From Azorhizobium sp943371865 (GTDB taxonomy: Bacteria; Pseudomonadota; Alphaproteobacteria; Rhizobiales; Xanthobacteraceae), in assembly GCF_943371865.1 (NCBI RefSeq), contig NZ_CALRWL010000006.1:89808-153807 (forward strand): DNA of 64,000 nt, in the 5' to 3' direction. The notes below the pieces were generated by a model. The model was not told the DNA's origin. It did not search any database and saw only the letters and a program-made list of their open reading frames with translations. The translations under genes were made by a program, and so were the position numbers. Every line of letters begins with the position of its first letter. Positions within the stretch are counted from its first letter, which is position 1. Below, piece by piece: positions 52,091 through 60,658 of this stretch.

Positions 52091-53557
52091 ATGACGATCG
52101 CGACACGACGACCCCTCCCCCCCGGATCCGCCCCCGATCATTCCGGCGACGCGCCCAATATTCTCGGGCGCTTCTCCGGGCGCATGGTGCAGTTTGCCGA
52201 ACGCTGGTTTCCCGATGCCTATGTGTTCGTGCTGATCTCGGTCATCGTGGTGGCCGGCGGCACCATGCTGCATGGCGGCTCGCCCTTGGCGGTCAGCCGG
52301 GCCTTCGGGGACGGGTTCTGGAACCTCATCCCCTTCACCATGCAGATGGCGCTGGTGGCCATCGGCGGCTATGTGCTGGCCATGTCGCCGCCGGTGGCAG
52401 CCTTGCTGCGGCGGATGGCGCGCATCCCCGCCACCAGCCGCGGGGCGGTGGTGTTCGTGGGCGTGCTCAGCATCCTGCTGTCGCTGGTGAACTGGGGCCT
52501 GAGCCTGATCTATTGCGGCCTGCTGGTGCGCGAGATCGCCCGGCGCACCGACATTCGCCTGGATTATCGCGCCGCGGGCGCCGCCGGCTATCTGGGACTG
52601 GGCTGCGGCTTCACCTTGGGCATCACCTCCTCGGCGGCGCAATTGCAAGCCAATGCGGCCAGCATTCCCGCCGGCCTGCTGCCCATCACCGGAGTGATCG
52701 GCTTTTCCGAGACCATCCTGACCTGGCAGAATCTGGTGGTCACCACGGCGGTGACCCTGCTCTCGGCGGCCATCTGCTATTTCACCGCGCCGCCCGCCGG
52801 CCGGGAAGTCACCGCCGCCGACCTGGGCGTTGCCCTGGACAGCGACCGCATCGAGCCGAAGAAGCCGACCCGCCCCGGCGACTTCCTGGAATTCAGCCCG
52901 ATCCTGACCATCCTCATCGTGCTCCTGGCCATGGGCTGGCTGTGGCAGACGTTCCAATCGGGCAATCCGCTCATCACCCTGTCGGGACTGAACACCTACA
53001 ATTTCGTCTTCCTGCTGCTGGGCATCCTGCTGCACTGGCGGCCGCGCAGCCTGCTGGAATCCTTCTCCAAGGCAATGCCCAGCGTCTCCGGCGTGCTGCT
53101 GCAATTTCCGTTCTATGCCGGCATCGCGCAGATCCTGACCAAGGTGCCCAATGCGGCCGGGGCCACCTTGTCCGACACCATCGCCCATTGGTTCGTGGGG
53201 GTGTCGAGCAATTCCACCATGTTCTCATTCTTCGTGGGCATCTATTCGGCGGTGCTGGGGTTCTTCATCCCGTCCGCCGGCGGCAAATGGATCATCGAGG
53301 CGCCCTACATCATGAAGGCGGCCAATGTCATCGAGGCGCATCTGGGCTGGACGGTGATGGTCTATAACATCGCCGAGACCTTGCCCAACTTCATCAATCC
53401 GTTCTGGATGCTGCCGCTGCTGGGCATCCTCGGCCTGAAGTCGAAGGATCTGATCGGCTATACCTCGGTGCAGTTCTTCGTGCACTTTCCCATCGTCATG
53501 GTGCTGGCGGCGGTGCTCATGAGCACCTTTGCCTATCACCCGCCGATCCTGCCCTGA
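52091..53557 (+). CDS. atoE: AtoE-type short-chain fatty-acid transporter
   Basis: The 488-residue protein has about twelve hydrophobic segments and the AtoE family sequence (ERWFPDAYVFVLISVIVVAGGT, WNLIPFTMQMALVAIGGYVLA, VNWGLSLIYCGLLVREIARR, IPSAGGKWIIEAPYIMKAA). Members carry acetoacetate or other short-chain acids across the inner membrane. It begins 60 bases after the oxidoreductase gene on the same strand and likely shares its promoter, so it may import that enzyme's substrate or export its product. Confidence 0.88.
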   Translation: MTIATRRPLPPGSAPDHSGDAPNILGRFSGRMVQFAERWFPDAYVFVLISVIVVAGGTMLHGGSPLAVSRAFGDGFWNLIPFTMQMALVAIGGYVLAMSPPVAALLRRMARIPATSRGAVVFVGVLSILLSLVNWGLSLIYCGLLVREIARRTDIRLDYRAAGAAGYLGLGCGFTLGITSSAAQLQANAASIPAGLLPITGVIGFSETILTWQNLVVTTAVTLLSAAICYFTAPPAGREVTAADLGVALDSDRIEPKKPTRPGDFLEFSPILTILIVLLAMGWLWQTFQSGNPLITLSGLNTYNFVFLLLGILLHWRPRSLLESFSKAMPSVSGVLLQFPFYAGIAQILTKVPNAAGATLSDTIAHWFVGVSSNSTMFSFFVGIYSAVLGFFIPSAGGKWIIEAPYIMKAANVIEAHLGWTVMVYNIAETLPNFINPFWMLPLLGILGLKSKDLIGYTSVQFFVHFPIVMVLAAVLMSTFAYHPPILP

Positions 53558-53563
53558 TCCGGT

Positions 53564-53586
53564 GCCGGGGGCACAGCGCCCCCGGC
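53564..53586. terminator. Hairpin between convergent genes
   Basis: Perfect nine-base arms GCCGGGGGC and GCCCCCGGC with a five-base loop fill the 53-base gap between the transporter gene and the convergent fusion gene. No uridine run is present; a very GC-rich stem may still stop RNA polymerase from both sides. Confidence 0.5.
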
Positions 53587-53610
53587 CTCCGGCCGTTCCG
53601 GCCGAAACGC

Positions 53611-55668
53611 TCAGGCGGCGCCCACCTGCCGGCCATCGTCCAGCACGAAGCCGGTGAAGCGGGCGGCCAGCGCCGCCGCCGCATCCAGATCGGCGGCGGT
53701 GGAGGAGTGGATCACGAACAGCGGGTCGCCCGCATAGAGCGCATCGCCCAGTTGCGCCTTGAGATCGATGCCGGCGCCCTTGTCGGCGGGGGCGCCCGCC
53801 AGCCGGGCGATGCCGGCCACCGCGAAGCCGTCGATGTCGCGCACCACCCCCGCATGCGCGGCCATCACCGTGTGGGTGAGGCGGCCGGGCCGCACCGGCT
53901 CGGGCCAGCGGCCCTGGGCGTCGACGATCCGGTCCAGGGCCTCGCGGGCGGCGCCGGAGCTGAGCAATTCCTCGGCGCGGGCGCGGGCCTTGCCGGGGCC
54001 GACGGACGGGTCCCAGGCGAGAATCCGGCTGGCGAAGAACAGCGCCTTCTCGCGCAGATCCTTTGGCGCCTCCGCATTGCCTTCCAGCACCCAGAGCACA
54101 TCGCGCACTTCCAGCGCCGGGCCGATGCCGCGGCCGATGGGCACGCTGCCGTCGGTGGGAATGGCTTCCACGGTGAGGCCAAGGCCGGCGCCCACCTGCT
54201 CGAACAGCCGCGCCATCTCGCGCGCTTCCGCTTCCCCCTTCACCCGCGCGCGGGCGCCAAACGGCAGGTCGATCACCACGTGGGTGGAGCCGGCGGCCAG
54301 CTTCTTGGACAGGATCGAGGCCACCGACCAGCGGTTGGAATCCAGCCCCAGCGGCCGGGTGATGGCATTCATCACGTCATCCAGCGCCGAATGGCTGAGC
54401 CGCCCGTTCCAGGCGATGCAGCCGCGCGCCTTTTCCACGGCGTGGCGCACGCCGGCGGCGTCCAGATCCACCCGCGCCAGGGTCTCCATGGCATCCGCCG
54501 TGCCCGCCGCCGAGGTGATGGCGCGGGACGAGGTCTTGGGAATGGCGAGGCCATGGGCGGCGATGATCGGCACCACGATCATGGTGATGCGCGAGCCGGG
54601 AATGCCGCCCATGGAGTGCTTATCCACCACCATGGGCTCGTCCCAGATGATGCGATTGGCGAAGCTCGCCCGCACCTTGGCCAGGGCCAGCACTTCACCG
54701 TCGCTGAGGCCGCGATCGGCGGCGACCAGGAAGCCGGCCACCTCGCTCTCGGGATAGCGGCCTTCGACGATGTCGCCCACCACCTGGAAATAAGCCGGCT
54801 CATCCAGCGCCTCGCCGCGGATCTTGCGGCGCAGAGCGGCGCGGCTTTCCGGGATCGGGGTGCGGGTGAGCACCACGTCGGTGCCCTCCGGCAAACCCAG
54901 CGCCTCGAACGCTTCCACCGACAAGCCCACCGCATCCTTCGCCAACGAGGCGTCCGCCACCAAAGCGATTTCGGCGCGGATGCTGCGGCCGCGAGCGGCG
55001 AGATCAATGCGCCCCGGCCCCAGATAATCGGGCGCGGCCACCACACTGCAATCACGGGCGAGGAAGGCGACATTGCGCCGTCCCGCCTCGATGGGCATGC
55101 GCACCAGCCGCAGCCGGGCCGCCTGGGCCTCCAGCGCGGCGACGAAGCGCTCGATGCCCGCGCGCGCGGTGCCGTCATTGGCCACCTGCACCAGGGCCAC
55201 GCCCGGCGGCATGGGCGGCACCTGCCGTTCCAGACGGGCGGCGATGCTCTCCGCCCCCTCGCGCCCACGCCCGGCGAGGCGCGCGGCCAGCACCTCCGGC
55301 GGGGCGGTGATTTCCACCACCACCATGCGCGGCACCCGCGGGGCGAGATCAGCGATCATCGCCCGAGAGCCATTGGCCACCACATGGCGGCCGGCGGCCA
55401 TCTGGTCCAGGAGGTCCGCCCGCAGGCCGTAGCTGAGGCCATGGGCCTGCCAGTCAATGAGAAATCCACCCGCGGCGCGGACGGCCTCGAACGCCTCGGG
55501 GGTGAGGGCCTCGTGGCTCTCTCCGCCCGCATCGGCGGGGCGGGTGATGGCGCGGCGCGCGAACACATAGCGGCCGGAGGAACCGAGCGCCGCCTTCGCC
55601 CCGTCGATCAGGGTGTCCTTGCCGGACCCGCTGGGGCCGACCACGAAAAAGAAAAGTCCCGATCCCAT
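53611..55668 (-). CDS. PhnN-AMP phosphorylase fusion: ribose 1,5-bisphosphokinase joined to a thymidine-phosphorylase-family enzyme
   Basis: The protein has 685 residues in one uninterrupted frame. Residues 1-185 are PhnN, ATP:ribose-1,5-bisphosphate phosphokinase that makes PRPP (Walker A GPSGSGKDTL, RRAITRPADAGGESHEAL). Residues 190-275 match the N-terminal extension of archaeal AMP phosphorylases. Residues 276-685 are the phosphorylase core (VDKHSMGGIPGSRIT, PKTSSRAITSAAGTADAME, SILSKKLAAGSTHVVIDLPFG, DKGAGI). AMP phosphorylase cleaves nucleotides with phosphate to base plus ribose 1,5-bisphosphate, precisely the PhnN substrate. The fusion should therefore turn a nucleotide directly into free base and PRPP. 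Start 55668 has AGGA seven bases away. The gene follows nadC in the same direction. Confidence 0.88.
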   Translation of the reverse strand: MGSGLFFFVVGPSGSGKDTLIDGAKAALGSSGRYVFARRAITRPADAGGESHEALTPEAFEAVRAAGGFLIDWQAHGLSYGLRADLLDQMAAGRHVVANGSRAMIADLAPRVPRMVVVEITAPPEVLAARLAGRGREGAESIAARLERQVPPMPPGVALVQVANDGTARAGIERFVAALEAQAARLRLVRMPIEAGRRNVAFLARDCSVVAAPDYLGPGRIDLAARGRSIRAEIALVADASLAKDAVGLSVEAFEALGLPEGTDVVLTRTPIPESRAALRRKIRGEALDEPAYFQVVGDIVEGRYPESEVAGFLVAADRGLSDGEVLALAKVRASFANRIIWDEPMVVDKHSMGGIPGSRITMIVVPIIAAHGLAIPKTSSRAITSAAGTADAMETLARVDLDAAGVRHAVEKARGCIAWNGRLSHSALDDVMNAITRPLGLDSNRWSVASILSKKLAAGSTHVVIDLPFGARARVKGEAEAREMARLFEQVGAGLGLTVEAIPTDGSVPIGRGIGPALEVRDVLWVLEGNAEAPKDLREKALFFASRILAWDPSVGPGKARARAEELLSSGAAREALDRIVDAQGRWPEPVRPGRLTHTVMAAHAGVVRDIDGFAVAGIARLAGAPADKGAGIDLKAQLGDALYAGDPLFVIHSSTAADLDAAAALAARFTGFVLDDGRQVGAA

Positions 55669-55742
55669 CACCGTTTCCTATGTGTCCGGCACTTTCAGAC
55701 GGTCGTCATCCCAAGCCGCAGGTGGTCATACCGCACAACGGT

Positions 55743-55912
55743 CGTCATCCCCGGACTTGATCCGGGGATCCACGCGGCGCCGCTTGATGCGACCTTCGGA
55801 GGTCCGCGCGGTCGGCCCGGCGTGGATGGCCGGAGGTCGGCTTTTGCCGACCTCCGCTTAATCAGATCAAAGTCGGAAACTTCCGACTTTGATGACGAGC
55901 CCGGCCATGACG
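55743..55912. repeat. Composite palindromic intergenic repeat, REP/BIME-like
   Basis: The gap between nadC and the fusion gene (305 bases) holds three perfect stems. They lie at 55747-55769 (ATCCCCGGA and TCCGGGGAT), 55831-55856 (CGGAGGTCGGC, TTTT, GCCGACCTCCG) and 55866-55893 (13-base arms ATCAAAGTCGGAA and its complement around AC). The ends CGTCATCCCCGG and CCGGCCATGACG mirror each other, as in palindromic repeats common in Rhizobiales intergenic DNA. A partial copy of the left end (GTCGTCATCCC) lies at about 55702. In RNA the stems could reduce expression of the downstream fusion gene. Confidence 0.65.
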
Positions 55913-55973
55913 ATCGGAGAGGTCACCGACAAACCTGCCAAGGCCCTCTCATCAAAAGCCGCTGCCCGTCCCC

Positions 55974-56810
55974 TCACTCGGCCTCGTCGAGGCCGATGTC
56001 CACCGCAGGCGCCGACTGGGTGATCTTGCTGGTGGAGATATAGTCCACCCCAGTCTCGGCAATGGCCCGGATGGTGTCGAAGCGGATGCCGCCGGAGGCT
56101 TCCAGCGGCACGCGCCCGGCCACCTGCGCCACGGCGGTCTTCATGTCGGCGATGGACATGTTGTCCAGCATGATGACGTCCGCGCCGGCAGCCAGCGCTT
56201 CCGTCACCTGGTCCAGCCGGTCGCATTCCACCTCGATCTTGGTGAGCGTCGGCAGGCGCTTGCGGGCGCGGGCCACCGCCGGGGCGATGCCGCCGCAGAC
56301 CGCGATGTGGTTGTCCTTGATCATGACGCCGTTATCGAGGCCGAGGCGATGGTTGAGGCCGCCACCGCAGGTCACCGCATGCTTTTCCACCATGCGCAGG
56401 CCGGGGGTGGTCTTGCGGGTATCCAGCAGGCGCGCCTTGGTGCCGGCGATCGCCGCCACATATTTCGCCGTCTCGGTGGCGATGCCGCTCATGCGCTGCA
56501 TGATGTTGAGCGCGGTGCGCTCGGCGGTCAGGATGCCGCGGGCGGGGCCGCGCACGGTGAGGAGGATGGCGCCGGCCTCCACCACATCGCCGTCCTTGAC
56601 CTTGGTTTCCACCTCAAGATTGCGGTCATAGCGCTTGAACACCGCGGCAGCGATGTCGATGCCGGCGATGGTCATGGGCTCGCGGGCATTCATGTAGAAA
56701 TGCCCCTGCTCATCAGGCTCGATCATCACCTGCACGGTGAGATCGCAATAGCCGATATCCTCGGTGAGCCACAGATCGATCAGGCGGTCGAGTTGGAACG
56801 GATCATACAT
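55974..56810 (-). CDS. nadC: Quinolinate phosphoribosyltransferase (NadC)
   Basis: The 278-residue protein has the full family signature: TAERTALNIMQRMSGIAT, DTRKTTPGLR at 130-139, EKHAVTCGGGLNHRLGL, MIKDNHI and, near the end, EASGGI. Arg98, Arg132, Lys133, His154, Arg155 and Lys165 correspond to the quinolinate/PRPP-binding set, so quinolinate is a credible substrate. It converts quinolinate and PRPP to nicotinate mononucleotide, CO2 and pyrophosphate. nadA and nadB are not adjacent; instead it lies between an ABC importer and the PRPP-forming fusion gene. A ModD-like role is the alternative. Confidence 0.88.
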   Translation of the reverse strand: MYDPFQLDRLIDLWLTEDIGYCDLTVQVMIEPDEQGHFYMNAREPMTIAGIDIAAAVFKRYDRNLEVETKVKDGDVVEAGAILLTVRGPARGILTAERTALNIMQRMSGIATETAKYVAAIAGTKARLLDTRKTTPGLRMVEKHAVTCGGGLNHRLGLDNGVMIKDNHIAVCGGIAPAVARARKRLPTLTKIEVECDRLDQVTEALAAGADVIMLDNMSIADMKTAVAQVAGRVPLEASGGIRFDTIRAIAETGVDYISTSKITQSAPAVDIGLDEAE

Positions 56811-56949
56811 GGTCGGATCTCTCCCAGAAGGCGCAAGCGCGGGCCTGGGCCGTCCTGGTGGGCGGCCCTATGGTTAAAGCAAACAGATGTCGTAGCGCCG
56901 TCAGGCGGCGGCGCGCCGCGAAAAGGGGGCTAGCAGACGCACCTCCGCA

Positions 56950-57678
56950 TCATGGCCGCCGCGACCGGTCGAGGCTGAGCAGGAGGGCGTTGACCGCCAG
57001 CGCCAGCGCCGCGATCAGCACCGCCACCGCCAGCACGGTATCCATGTCGCCCCGCTCCATGGCGTGGGTGACCATGTAGCCGAGGCCGTTGCGGGCGGCG
57101 AACATCTCGCCGATCAGCACCCCCAGCAGGCACAGCGAGACGCCGAGCCGCGCGCCGGTGATCACCTGCGGCAGGATGGCGGGCAGCACCACGGTCATCG
57201 CCGTCTGCCAGGAGGTGAGCCCCATCACCGCCGCGCTGCGGCGATAGACCGGCTTCAACTGCAGGATGGCGTTCATGGTGAACAAGGTCAGCGGGATCAG
57301 TCCGTGCATGATGCCAAACGCGATCCGCGCCGAGATGCCGAGGCCGAAGATCAGCAGCACCACCGGATAAAGCGTCACCTTGGGCAGGGAATAGAGGTTC
57401 ACCAGGATCGGCTCGGCCACCTCGCCCGCCAGGCGCTTCATGCCCAACAGGATGCCGAGCGTGATGCCGCCCAAGGTGGACAGCACCACCGCCACCGCAA
57501 ACGCCTGCCCGGTCTGCGCCGCCTGCTTCCAGAAGTCCGGATCGCGCAGCAGCACGCCGATCTCCACGAAGGTCTCCAGCGGCGAAGGCAAGCTGGAATT
57601 GGCCACCATCAGGTGCAGGATCTCCCAGGCCAGGAGGCCGGCGAGGAGAACCAGAAAGGGTCCGAGGACATGCCGCAT
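56950..57678 (-). CDS. ABC transporter permease, SsuC/TauC-like
   Basis: The 242-residue permease has six helices and the EAA-type loop RSAAVMGLTSWQTAMTVVLPAILPQVITGARLG, of nitrate/sulfonate/taurine-type importers. It is four bases from the second permease gene. Two permease genes with one binding protein imply a heterodimeric channel, whereas most of this family use a homodimer. A 139-base gap without recognisable features separates it from nadC. Confidence 0.88.
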   Translation of the reverse strand: MRHVLGPFLVLLAGLLAWEILHLMVANSSLPSPLETFVEIGVLLRDPDFWKQAAQTGQAFAVAVVLSTLGGITLGILLGMKRLAGEVAEPILVNLYSLPKVTLYPVVLLIFGLGISARIAFGIMHGLIPLTLFTMNAILQLKPVYRRSAAVMGLTSWQTAMTVVLPAILPQVITGARLGVSLCLLGVLIGEMFAARNGLGYMVTHAMERGDMDTVLAVAVLIAALALAVNALLLSLDRSRRP

Positions 57679-57682
57679 CAGA

Positions 57683-58453
57683 TCAGCGCCTCAGCCGCGA
57701 TTGCAGGCGACGGTCGACCACGTCCAGCGCCGAATTGATCAGGGTGACCGCCAGCACGATCAGCAGCATCAGGCCGTACATGGTGCGGTTGTTGAAGTTG
57801 TTATAGGCATAGGCGATGGCATAGCCGATGCCGGCGCCGGACAGGATGAATTCCGAGGCGATGACGCCGATGAAGGCATAGGCCACCGACAATTTCACCC
57901 CGGTGAACAGATAGGGCATGGCCGCCGGCAGGCTGATCTTCAGCGCCCGCTCGGCGGGATGCATGCGGAACATGCGCGCGGTCTTGGTCAGCACCGGGGG
58001 AATGCGGTCGAGGCCGTTCAGGGTGGCGGTGATCATGGCGACGATGGCCAGCAGCACGGCGATGGCGATGATCGCGCCGCTGCCCACCCCGAACAGGATG
58101 ATGAACACCGGATAGAACATGAAGGTGGGCACCGCATAATAGCTGGCCAGCAGCGGCTCCACCGCGCCGCGCACCGGCGGCAGCGCATGCAGGATGACGC
58201 CGATGGCAAAGCCCAGCACCACCGCCAGCGCGGCAGACAGCGCCACGTTGGAGAAGCTCACCGCAATGTCGCGCCCATAGGTGCCGCTGAGCAGCAGCTC
58301 CACAAGACTGCCCACCATGGCCGAGGGCGGGATGACGATGGTCATGGGCACCCAGCCCATCCGGCAGGCGATCTCCAGGGCCGCCACCGCGCCGGCGATG
58401 ACGGCGAGGCGGATCCAGGTGGCGGGGTTGAGGGCGGGGTGGGAGGCGGCCAT
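57683..58453 (-). CDS. ABC transporter permease, SsuC/TauC-like
   Basis: The 256-residue permease resembles its neighbour in topology (AVIAGAVAALEIACRMG first helix; RMFRMHPAERALKISLPAAMPYLFTGVKL coupling loop; YAFIGVIASEFILSGAGIGY). It lies four bases from the ATPase gene upstream and the other permease downstream, so the four transporter genes are one transcript. Sequence does not tell the substrate. Confidence 0.88.
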   Translation of the reverse strand: MAASHPALNPATWIRLAVIAGAVAALEIACRMGWVPMTIVIPPSAMVGSLVELLLSGTYGRDIAVSFSNVALSAALAVVLGFAIGVILHALPPVRGAVEPLLASYYAVPTFMFYPVFIILFGVGSGAIIAIAVLLAIVAMITATLNGLDRIPPVLTKTARMFRMHPAERALKISLPAAMPYLFTGVKLSVAYAFIGVIASEFILSGAGIGYAIAYAYNNFNNRTMYGLMLLIVLAVTLINSALDVVDRRLQSRLRR

Positions 58454-58457
58454 GGGC

Positions 58458-59246
58458 TCAGCTGCCGCGCATGTGCTTGAGGGATTCCGCGCGCAGCTTC
58501 TCCCACAGATGGGCGGTCAGTTCGCCGAAGCGGGGATGGGAGACGATGCGGCTGTCGCGATCCCGCGGCCAGCCGGTGTCCAGCACGTCGATGAACAGGC
58601 CGGGCCGGGCGGACATCACCCCCACCCGGTCGGACAGCATGGCCGCCTCGTCCAAAGCATGGGTGATGAGCAGCACGGTGGCATTGGTCTCGCGCCACAG
58701 CCGCAAGAGTTCGTCGCCCATGAGCAGGCGGGTCTGTTGGTCCAGGGCGCCGAACGGCTCGTCCAGCAGGATCAGGCGCGGCTGCATCACCAAGGTGCGG
58801 GCGATGCACACCCGCTGGCGCATGCCGCCGGACAATTGCGCCGGAAAGGCGTTCTCGAACGCTTTCAGCCCCATGAAGCCCACCGCATAGTCCACGCGGC
58901 GGGCGATCTCGGCGGCATCCACGCCGCTGCGGCGCAGGCCGAAGGCGACATTGTCGCGCACGGACAGCCAGGGGAAGGAGGCATCCTCCTGGAACACCAC
59001 CCCCACCCCGGCGGGCACGCCATCCACCGGCTGGCCCTCGAACTCCGCCGTGCCAGCGGTGGGCTTGGCGAGGCCCGCCAGCACATCCAGCAAGGTGGAC
59101 TTGCCGCAGCCGGACGGGCCCACCACCGAAAAGAACTCGCCCCGCCGCAGATCGAGATCCACCGGCCCCAGGGCATGGACCCCGGTGCCGTTGCGCGGCC
59201 CGAACACCCGGGTCACGCCGGTGAGGCGGGCGTGATGGTCCGCCAT
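58458..59246 (-). CDS. ABC transporter ATPase, nitrate/sulfonate type
   Basis: The 262-residue protein has Walker A GPSGCGKSTLL, signature LSGGMRQRVCIARTL, Walker B LILLDEPFGALDQQTR and LLITHALDEA. The start is ambiguous. An ATG at 59285 overlaps the binding-protein stop by ATGA, but the ATG at 59246 has a much better AGGAG site six bases away and begins nearer the conserved sequence, so I chose it. It drives uptake through the two SsuC-like permeases. Confidence 0.9.
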   Translation of the reverse strand: MADHHARLTGVTRVFGPRNGTGVHALGPVDLDLRRGEFFSVVGPSGCGKSTLLDVLAGLAKPTAGTAEFEGQPVDGVPAGVGVVFQEDASFPWLSVRDNVAFGLRRSGVDAAEIARRVDYAVGFMGLKAFENAFPAQLSGGMRQRVCIARTLVMQPRLILLDEPFGALDQQTRLLMGDELLRLWRETNATVLLITHALDEAAMLSDRVGVMSARPGLFIDVLDTGWPRDRDSRIVSHPRFGELTAHLWEKLRAESLKHMRGS

Positions 59247-59281
59247 GGCGGTCTCCTGGGGCTTCGGGGCGAGGGCGACGC

Positions 59282-60259
59282 TCATTTCACGACCTGGAGA
59301 TCGGCGGGCAGATAGGCCGGCTCCAGCAGCTTCGACCAGTCCACGTCGGTGGTCACTTCGCCGATCAGCTTCAGGCCGTCCACGGTGCGATCCAGCTCGG
59401 CGATGGAGAACTGGCCCCGGCTCCACATGCGCGGGCCGATCATGTTGTTCACCGCGATCTTGGCGATGTCCGGCTCCAGCTTGAAGTCCTTGGCGATGAT
59501 GGTCGCCGCCTTGGCCGGGTCCGCATAGAGCGCATCCACGCCGGCGGCGCGGCCGGCGATGATGGCCTTCAGCTTGGCGGGATTGGCCTTGGCGAAGGCG
59601 CTGGTGGTGATGCCCACCGAGGTGGCCATGGGCGGCAGCACCTTGCCGTAGGAGATCACGGTGCGATATTTGTCGGCGCGGATGATGGACAAAGGCTCGA
59701 TCAGCACCGCCGCGGCCACCGCGCCCTGCTCCAGCATGGTCAGGCCATTCACATAGCCGCCGGAGGCCACGCGCTCCACCTTGGAGGCGTCCACGCCCTG
59801 CTCTTTCAGGGCCATGAGCAGCAGCATCTCCGAGACGCCCTTGGGCGAGGTGATGGCGACCTTCTTGCCTTCCAGATCCTTCAGCGACTTGATGGGCGAG
59901 GCCGGCATGGTCACCAGCGAGGCCTCGGCCACCGAACGGGTGCCGGCATTGACGATGATCACGTCCAGGCCCTGGCGCTGGGCGGCGAGCGCGGCGGCGA
60001 TGGCCACCTCGCCATAGGGGGTGTCGCTGGCCAGCAGGTTGCGCACGGTGGTGCCGCCGCCGCCGGAGCCGATGATGGAGGTGATGTCCACGCCGGCCTT
60101 CTTGAACAGGCCGTCGGCCATGGCCACCGCATAGGGCGCGCCATAGAGGCTGGTGCCCCATTGGGTGACGGAAATCTCATCGGCGCGGGCGCCGCCCACA
60201 GTGGCGACCGCAACCGTTGCGGCGATGACGAGGGACCGTAGCGACTGATGGAACGACAT
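59282..60259 (-). CDS. ABC substrate-binding protein, SsuA/NMT1-like
   Basis: The 325-residue protein has a Sec signal (SLVIAATVAVATVGGARA) and the family start of the mature protein, EISVTQWGTSLYGAPYAVAMADGLFKKAG, then GGGGTTVRNLLASDTPYGEVAIA. Members bind sulfonates, nitrate, pyrimidine precursors or aromatic acids. It opens the operon that continues with the ATPase, permeases, nadC and the PRPP-forming fusion, so its ligand may be a nucleobase-like or pyridine compound. ATG 60259 has GGGGTGA five bases away; a GTG at 60268 is less likely. Confidence 0.88.
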   Translation of the reverse strand: MSFHQSLRSLVIAATVAVATVGGARADEISVTQWGTSLYGAPYAVAMADGLFKKAGVDITSIIGSGGGGTTVRNLLASDTPYGEVAIAAALAAQRQGLDVIIVNAGTRSVAEASLVTMPASPIKSLKDLEGKKVAITSPKGVSEMLLLMALKEQGVDASKVERVASGGYVNGLTMLEQGAVAAAVLIEPLSIIRADKYRTVISYGKVLPPMATSVGITTSAFAKANPAKLKAIIAGRAAGVDALYADPAKAATIIAKDFKLEPDIAKIAVNNMIGPRMWSRGQFSIAELDRTVDGLKLIGEVTTDVDWSKLLEPAYLPADLQVVK

Positions 60260-60658
60260 GAATTTCACCCCACTGGATGTTGTGGCCGCTGATCCTGCGT
60301 AACCGGCTGCGGCGACATCTGCTTATGGCAGATCCTGTTCGCCGACGGCACAAGTCATCGCCAAATCACGCCGCTGGAAATCGCGCTTCGGCGGATAAAC
60401 TAGAGTACACACTTTTTATTCCGTCAATCTCCAATCTCAAATGAAATCGTTTCGCGACCGCATATATAATTTGTGCAGCGCATGATTAAAGCTACGCCAG
60501 CCTGCTGAAAATATCACCGCCGACTGTTGAGCAGCTCACATCGCTTGCGGGCATCCCAGTGTATGCACTACGATTAGGCGATTGCGTGGAGTCCCGCCCG
60601 GCCACAGCGGCCAGGGTTTCCGCGCGGCAGATCCCCCTCCCGTGGCGCCGTGGTGTCG
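60260..60658. other. AT-rich divergent promoter region
   Basis: This 399-base gap between the ABC operon and the marR gene is noticeably more AT-rich than its surroundings (for example the stretch around 60400-60490). It contains a leftward promoter at 60399-60427 and, near 60566-60586, the direct motif CGATTA/CGATTG close to the marR start. I see no gene and no RNA gene in it. Confidence 0.5.
60399..60427 (-). promoter_or_regulatory. Promoter for the ABC-nadC-PhnN operon
   Basis: On the minus strand TTGACG is followed after 17 bases by TCTAGT, five and four matches to the vegetative consensus sequences with ideal spacing. The leader to the binding-protein gene would be about 130 bases. Confidence 0.5.

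Noticed and set aside
53611..55668. Simple thymidine phosphorylase (DeoA)
   Set aside because: The extra N-terminal domain and the PKTSSRAITSAAGTAD motif fit the AMP-phosphorylase branch, and the fused PhnN domain fits its product.
55866..55893. Perfect stem considered as a Rho-independent terminator after nadC
   Set aside because: It is part of a larger composite repeat, has no uridine run, and the next gene on the same strand is close; the repeat explanation is better.
58458..60161. 567-codon version of the ABC ATPase
   Set aside because: The extra N-terminus lies across the substrate-binding protein gene in another frame and has no similarity; starts at 59246 or 59285 suffice.
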